Notes under the pieces: model-generated
Seen by the model: only the letters and a program-made list of their open reading frames with translations
The model's database searches: none
Told to the model about the DNA's origin: nothing
Source: Candidatus Aminicenantota bacterium
Lineage (GTDB): Bacteria; Acidobacteriota; Aminicenantia; Aminicenantales; Saccharicenantaceae
Length of the DNA stretch: 9,006 bases
Direction: 5' to 3'
NCBI GenBank assembly: GCA_011048485.1
Contig: DSDX01000086.1
Coordinates: forward strand, 1-9,006
Made by a program: the position numbers and the translations under genes
In this document: positions 5,837 to 9,006 of the stretch, one piece after another
Numbering within the stretch: position 1 is the first letter of the stretch
How the letters are laid out: each line of letters opens with the position of its first letter

Positions 5837-6687
5837 CTTCCCTCGATCTCGCGGATCTTGTCCTGGGCGATGCGGGCCTCTTCCTCGAGCGGGTACTTGG
5901 CGACGAGGAGCCGGAGCGCCGCCAGCGCCTCGGTCTTACGGCCGAGCTCGATGAAACTGAGCCCCTTCTTGAGATGGGCCGCCGCGGCCTTGTCGCCCTG
6001 CGGATAGGTCAGGATGAGCTCGTCGAAGGCGTCGATCGCCTCCTCGAACTTCCTCTGGCTGTAGCGGCACTCGCCGATCCAGTAGAGGGCGTTGTCGGCC
6101 AGGGGGCTCTCCGGGAACTGCAGGCGATAGAGCTTGAAGCTCTCGACCGCCAGATCGTAGTTCCCCTTGAGGTAGTCGTTGTAGGCCACCGAGTAGGCTT
6201 CCTGGGGGGACATCGTGGGCACGGGCGGCGGCTTGGCCGGCGCCTGCTCGGGGACGGTTTCGGCCGCGGTCCTGGGGGGCTCCCGGCGGGCCGTGTCCGG
6301 CTCGACCTCGGCCGCGGCCGCCGGCGCCGTCGCGAGCGGCCGCGCGGCCAGGTCGGCCTGGATCTCCTGGAGATCGAGCGTCAGCCTATCGAGCTTGCGG
6401 AGAAGGTCCCGGTACTGCGCGGGGACGGCCCTCAGCCCCTCCTCGATCGCGGACTGCCCGGCGATCGACTGCCTGACGAGGTCGGACAGGGCGGCGAGCT
6501 GGTCCCGGAAGGCCCGGACGGCCTCGGCGTTCCGGTCGACCCGGGCGAGGAGATCCTGGACCTGTTGCTTGAGGATCTGGACGTCGTCGTAGACGAGCTC
6601 GTAGGCCTTCTGGCTCTTGGTCTGCCCGGCCGCGGCCAGGGTCAGGACGGCGATGAGGCAGAAGGCCCCGAGGCTGACGCGTCGCAC
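5833..6687 (-). CDS. cpoB: CpoB/YbgF-like Tol-Pal periplasmic TPR protein
   Basis: CpoB (YbgF) is the periplasmic partner of the Tol-Pal system and in E. coli coordinates outer-membrane constriction with peptidoglycan synthesis. The 284 residues (E. coli 263) have a signal peptide with hydrophobic core FCLIAVLTLAAAG and likely cleavage near residue 20-21, with no lipobox cysteine. A long predicted coiled coil follows at about 27-118, then an Ala/Pro-rich linker (about 118-158) and a C-terminal TPR region at about 162-282 (NDYLKGNYDLAVESFKLY, WIGECRYSQRKFEEAIDAF and a third repeat). The start is GTG (6685-6687), only 3 bp after the pal stop; no in-frame ATG lies near it and the signal peptide begins there. 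The stop overlaps the ssb start (ATGA). The order pal-cpoB matches Tol-Pal operons of other diderms. Confidence 0.9.
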   Translation of the reverse strand: MRRVSLGAFCLIAVLTLAAAGQTKSQKAYELVYDDVQILKQQVQDLLARVDRNAEAVRAFRDQLAALSDLVRQSIAGQSAIEEGLRAVPAQYRDLLRKLDRLTLDLQEIQADLAARPLATAPAAAAEVEPDTARREPPRTAAETVPEQAPAKPPPVPTMSPQEAYSVAYNDYLKGNYDLAVESFKLYRLQFPESPLADNALYWIGECRYSQRKFEEAIDAFDELILTYPQGDKAAAAHLKKGLSFIELGRKTEALAALRLLVAKYPLEEEARIAQDKIREIEGR

Positions 6688-6690
6688 GTC

Positions 6691-7239
6691 CTACTTCTCG
6701 ATGACGAGGAACTGGGCCCGCCTGTTCTTCTGCCAAGCCATCTCGTTGTGGCCCGGATCGATGGGCTGGCTCTTGCCGTAGGAGATGATCTTGATCCGGT
6801 CGGGGGCGATGCCCAGGGACAGGAGATAGTCCTGGGTGGCCTTGGCCCGCTTCTCGCCGAGGGCGAGGTTGTATTCTTCGGTGCCGCGCTCATCGCAATG
6901 CCCTTCGATCAGGACCTTGGCCGTCCGGAACTTCTTCAGCCAGGACGCGTTCGCGTCCAGGGTGGCCAGGGCGTCGGTGCGGATGGCGGCCCGGTCGTAA
7001 TCGAAGTAGATCGTTTCCAGGGGCTTCTCGCTGTTGATCTGCTCGAGCGACTTCTGGAGGAAGATCTCCTCCTCGGTCAGCTGCGGCTCCTGGACGACGG
7101 GCGGCTCGACCTTCTCGACTGGGGGCTGTTCCTGCGTCTGCGGCGGCGGCGGGGGGACCGGCGCGGGTTTCTTCTTGCAGGCGACGGCGAACGACAGGAC
7201 AAGGATGGCGGCGAGCGCATAAATGACGGCTTTTTTCAT
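6691..7239 (-). CDS. pal: Peptidoglycan-associated lipoprotein Pal
   Basis: Pal anchors the outer membrane to peptidoglycan and works with TolA and TolB. The 182 residues begin with a lipoprotein signal ending in the lipobox AVAC, lipidated Cys21; Lys22 follows, so there is no inner-membrane retention Asp. A Pro-rich linker (25-53) is followed by the OmpA-like domain at about 76-181: IYFDYDRAAI (78-87), then LIEGHCDERGTEEYNLALGEKRA (111-133), which contains the usual Asp and Arg positions for binding diaminopimelate, and a final KNRRAQFLV. The ATG is preceded by a near-perfect Shine-Dalgarno and a near-consensus promoter. It is the first gene of a pal-cpoB-ssb-cupin transcription unit. The alanine common in the EGHADERG motif is cysteine here, a variant also common in other phyla. 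Confidence 0.96.
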   Translation of the reverse strand: MKKAVIYALAAILVLSFAVACKKKPAPVPPPPPQTQEQPPVEKVEPPVVQEPQLTEEEIFLQKSLEQINSEKPLETIYFDYDRAAIRTDALATLDANASWLKKFRTAKVLIEGHCDERGTEEYNLALGEKRAKATQDYLLSLGIAPDRIKIISYGKSQPIDPGHNEMAWQKNRRAQFLVIEK

Positions 7240-7243
7240 CGGG

Positions 7244-7249
7244 CCTCCT
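7244..7249 (-). promoter_or_regulatory. Strong Shine-Dalgarno of pal
   Basis: On the minus strand AGGAGG lies 4 bases before the ATG of pal. It is the best ribosome binding site in the window; most other genes here rely on overlap or very short gaps. This fixes the pal start and suggests high translation, as expected for an abundant lipoprotein. Confidence 0.85.
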
Positions 7250-7257
7250 GTAAATAT

Positions 7258-7293
7258 CGCGTCTCCCGCACGCGAAGGCGTCGGGACGACGCG
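7258..7293 (-). promoter_or_regulatory. Possible structured 5' leader of pal
   Basis: If transcription starts near 7300, pal has a leader of about 60 nt. In it, GCGTCG (7287-7292 read on the minus strand) can pair with CGACGC (7278-7283) across a 3-nt loop, a 6-bp GC stem. A competing outer pairing joins CGCGTC (7288-7293) with GACGCG (7258-7263), which would bring a stem within 8 nt of the Shine-Dalgarno. The two pairings share bases and exclude each other. In such GC-rich DNA this may be chance. Confidence 0.25.
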
Positions 7294-7306
7294 TCCTTCC
7301 TTCCCC

Positions 7307-7336
7307 GTTATACCCTGTCAAAACCGGAAATGTCAA
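7307..7336 (-). promoter_or_regulatory. Near-consensus sigma70 promoter for pal-cpoB-ssb-cupin
   Basis: On the minus strand a perfect -35 TTGACA (7331-7336) is followed after 18 bp by TATAAC (7307-7312), 5 of 6 matches to TATAAT. It lies 68-97 bp upstream of the pal ATG, in an AT-richer patch of otherwise GC-rich DNA. A second TTGACA lies inside the spacer (7316-7321), 15 bp downstream of the first, too close to the -10 to serve as its -35. This indicates that pal and the genes after it can be expressed without tolB read-through. Confidence 0.8.
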
Positions 7337-7345
7337 TACTTTCGG

Positions 7346-7376
7346 GGGCCGCGGGGCCCGATATCCCCCTTTGGGG
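7346..7376. other. Two GC hairpins in the tolB-pal gap
   Basis: GGGCC (7346-7350) and GGCCC (7355-7359) can form a 5-bp stem with a 4-nt loop. CCCC (7366-7369) and GGGG (7373-7376) can form a 4-bp stem with loop TTT. They lie 64-95 bp downstream of the tolB stop and 9 bp or more upstream of the pal -35. No T-run follows on the minus strand, so they are not a standard terminator. They could slow tolB read-through, or be chance. The rest of the 201-bp gap (7240-7440) holds the pal promoter, leader and ribosome binding site and no gene that I can support. Confidence 0.25.
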
Positions 7377-7440
7377 CTAGGCGGGGCGGAGAGGCGTGCG
7401 CGGAGGATAACGGCAGCGGACGGAGGCGATATCCCGAGTC

Positions 7441-8733
7441 CTAATTGGTCCAGTTGGGCAGCTTATTCTCCCCCCGGTCCGTCAGCCGCCTGAGGTTGGC
7501 CCCGTCGTAGTCGACGGTGTAGACCTGGATCGAGCCTGAGAGGTTCGAGGCGAAGACGAGGTGGCGCCCGTCGGGCGACCAGCTGGGGGATTCGTTGCGG
7601 ACGTTGTTCTCGGTGAGCTTCGAGATCTGGTTGGTCCGGAGGTTGAGGACGTAGATATCGAACGTGTTGTCGACCCGCGAGACGAACGCGATCCGCTCGC
7701 CCGTCGGGGCCCAGGCCGGCGCGTCGTGGTAATTGCCGCCGAAGCTGGCCTTGCGCACGTTCGAGCCCTCGGCGTCCATGATGTAGATCTGGGGGCTGCC
7801 GGCGCCGAGCCGGTCGGTCGTGAAGGCGATCTCGCGGCCCGTCGGCGACCAGGACGGCGCCGTCTCGGTGGCGGCGTTGTAGGTCACGCGCCGGCTCTTC
7901 CTCGTCGCCAGGTCCATGACGAAGATGTCGGCGTTGCCCTGCTCGGTCATGCTGGAGCAGAAGGCCAGCTTCCTGCCGTCGGGCGAGAAGGCCGCCGAGA
8001 AGTTCGTTCCGCTGGTGGCCACCGCCGTCTCCGTGCCCTCGTAGATGTTGCGCAGATAGAGGCCGGCCGTGACGCCGCGATAGGAGGTGAAGGCGATGGT
8101 CCGCTGGTCGGGGGACCAGGCCGGCATGTAGTCCTTGATCTTATTGAAGGTCACCCGGGTCGGGTTGGCCCCGTCGTAGTCCATCATGTAGATCTCGTCG
8201 TTGCCGTCGCGGTTGGAGACGAAGCAGATGCGGGTCGTGAAGATGGGCTTCTCGCCGTGGAGCTTGAGGAGCTCGTCGGCCATCTTGTGGGCGACCAGGC
8301 GCAGGCCGTTCCTCTCGGCCTGGTAGCGCTTGCCGACGATGAAGCGCTCGCTCTTGACGTCGTAGATCTTGCCGTCGAAGACGATGCGGCCTCCGTCCTC
8401 CCGGACCTCGCCGGTGAGCAGGAGCCGGGCCTGGATGGAGTCCCAGTCCTTGAATAGGATCCGGTCCGGATCGAGCGGCCGGATGTAGCTGTAATATTCC
8501 CCCGGCAGGAGCTGGAAGATGCGGGTGTATTTGACGTCCTCCATGAGGACCTGGCGGATCTCCTGGGCGGCCGCCTGGGCCGCCGGCGAGGCGCCTCGGA
8601 CGACGAACTCGGGCAGGGCCAGCGGGATCATGGGCATGCCCTCGCTGATCTTCAGGACGACCTCCTGTTGGGCGAAGAGCCCGGCGGCGGCGAGGACGAC
8701 GAGGAATCCGACGATCTTGGGTGTGTTTCTCAT
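7441..8733 (-). CDS. tolB: Tol-Pal system protein TolB
   Basis: TolB is the periplasmic link between TolA and Pal. The 430 residues match E. coli TolB in length. A signal peptide with core IVGFLVVLAAAGLFA is likely cleaved after Ala21. The N-terminal domain (about 22-160) contains the DVKYTRIFQLLP and LLLTGEV segments seen in TolB families. From about 165 to the end there is a beta-propeller with repeated blades: PAWSPDQRTIAFTS, AAFSPDGRKLAF, PSWSPTGREIAFTT, PAWAPTGERIAFVS and PSWSPDGRHLVFAS, ending PNWTN. The repeat shows in DNA too: a 19-base identical stretch occurs at 7494-7512 and 8163-8181 (encoding YDGAN in two blades). The ATG overlaps the upstream gene's stop as ATGA (8730-8733), with no separate Shine-Dalgarno, so translation is likely coupled. 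Confidence 0.96.
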   Translation of the reverse strand: MRNTPKIVGFLVVLAAAGLFAQQEVVLKISEGMPMIPLALPEFVVRGASPAAQAAAQEIRQVLMEDVKYTRIFQLLPGEYYSYIRPLDPDRILFKDWDSIQARLLLTGEVREDGGRIVFDGKIYDVKSERFIVGKRYQAERNGLRLVAHKMADELLKLHGEKPIFTTRICFVSNRDGNDEIYMMDYDGANPTRVTFNKIKDYMPAWSPDQRTIAFTSYRGVTAGLYLRNIYEGTETAVATSGTNFSAAFSPDGRKLAFCSSMTEQGNADIFVMDLATRKSRRVTYNAATETAPSWSPTGREIAFTTDRLGAGSPQIYIMDAEGSNVRKASFGGNYHDAPAWAPTGERIAFVSRVDNTFDIYVLNLRTNQISKLTENNVRNESPSWSPDGRHLVFASNLSGSIQVYTVDYDGANLRRLTDRGENKLPNWTN

Positions 8734-9006
8734 TTGGCGTGCTCGAAGACGAGAGTGATCCCGAGGTACTGGCCGTCGTACTCGTTCGGGAGGGGCGCGA
8801 AGGGCGCCGCGGTCTGGACGGCCCGGCGGGCCGAGAGGTCGAAGGCGTCGATCCCGCTCGAGACGTCGATCTTGATGTCCGAGATCGAACCGTCCCTGTA
8901 GATGCGGAAATAGACCTGGGTCTGGAGGAGCCCGCCGACGCCGGGGTCGACGAGGGCCTGGAACCAGTTGGCCGTGATCCGGTCGGAGAGCATCTGGAGA
9001 TAGAAC
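8730..9006 (-). CDS. TonB/TolA C-terminal domain protein (partial, runs off right edge)
   Basis: Only the last ~91 residues are visible; the frame is open to the window edge (reading FYLQMLSDRITANWF at its start), so the ATG at 8991-8993 is internal. The pattern of a helix with RITANWF, a VYFRIYRDGSISDIKI strand pair, AFDLSARRAVQTAAPFAPLP and a final strand LGITLVFEH matches the TonB/TolA C-terminal fold (TonB_2 type). Its position immediately before tolB, with a 4-bp ATGA overlap, argues that it is the TolA of this system, spanning the periplasm from a TolQR motor that would lie further right. The N-terminal anchor cannot be checked here, so TonB-like naming is also possible. Confidence 0.87.
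   Translation of the reverse strand, partial: FYLQMLSDRITANWFQALVDPGVGGLLQTQVYFRIYRDGSISDIKIDVSSGIDAFDLSARRAVQTAAPFAPLPNEYDGQYLGITLVFEHAK

Noticed and set aside
5974..7380. A 468-codon plus-strand frame opposite cpoB and pal.
   Set aside because: It is antisense to two clearly identified genes, crosses the pal promoter, and its product is compositionally biased with no family motif.
7359..7435. Direct repeat CGATATCCC at 7359-7367 and 7427-7435 downstream of tolB.
   Set aside because: Nine bases, two copies, no symmetry with the promoter; could be chance and I cannot test its significance.
7494..8181. A 19-base identical pair (7494-7512 and 8163-8181) as a possible recombination or mobile element signature.
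   Set aside because: Both copies encode the same YDGAN segment in two propeller blades of TolB, so protein repetition explains them.
7561..8457. Plus-strand frame of 298 codons opposite tolB.
   Set aside because: It is periodic Val/Gly/Asp/Arg sequence reflecting the TolB propeller repeats read backwards; no independent support.

Overview
This 9 kb window is very GC-rich and densely coding. The codons strongly favour C or G in third position, and both gene sets are bacterial and chromosomal. A lipoprotein Pal, TolB, a CpoB/YbgF-like protein and a TonB/TolA C-terminal domain show a diderm (Gram-negative) envelope. The order hpf-ptsN-hprK-rapZ-EIIA(Man)-HPr-EI, with HPr kinase and RapZ side by side, resembles regulatory PTS clusters of Acidobacteriota/Aminicenantes and some deltaproteobacterial lineages. 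I lean towards an Acidobacteriota/Aminicenantes-type organism, but sequence alone does not settle the phylum. I see no mobile elements, tRNA, rRNA or CRISPR.

Left part (1-4867, plus strand): a tightly packed operon, possibly continuing from rpoN upstream (inferred, outside the window). It holds the C-terminal part of a long-form ribosome hibernation factor (hpf), ptsN (EIIA-Ntr), a short HPr kinase/phosphorylase lacking the usual N-terminal domain (hprK, overlapping ptsN by 8 bp), rapZ, a mannose-family EIIA, HPr (His15 and Ser46 both present) and Enzyme I. EI would pass phosphate from PEP to HPr and on to the two EIIA proteins. HprK would modify HPr at Ser46. No EIIB or EIIC gene is visible, so the set looks regulatory rather than a sugar transporter. 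A sigma70-like promoter candidate lies in the only sizeable gap of this operon, before EIIA(Man).

Middle (4868-4924): a 57-bp convergent junction with one short GNRA-type hairpin and no clear U-tract terminator.

Right part (9006 down to 4925, minus strand): transcription runs right to left through a TolA/TonB-like C-terminal domain (partial), tolB, pal, cpoB/ybgF, ssb and a cupin of the mannose-6-phosphate isomerase type. The TolA-like gene and tolB overlap by ATGA, and so do cpoB and ssb. A 201-bp gap between tolB and pal carries a near-consensus sigma70 promoter and a strong Shine-Dalgarno for pal, so pal-cpoB-ssb-cupin can be transcribed apart from tolB. The Tol-Pal proteins act in outer-membrane constriction and integrity. 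The single-stranded DNA-binding protein is an unexpected tightly coupled partner.

I do not see an obviously new multi-gene system. The points most worth a second look are the lost conserved histidines in HprK and PtsN, the two-EIIA regulatory PTS, and the placement of ssb in the Tol-Pal operon.
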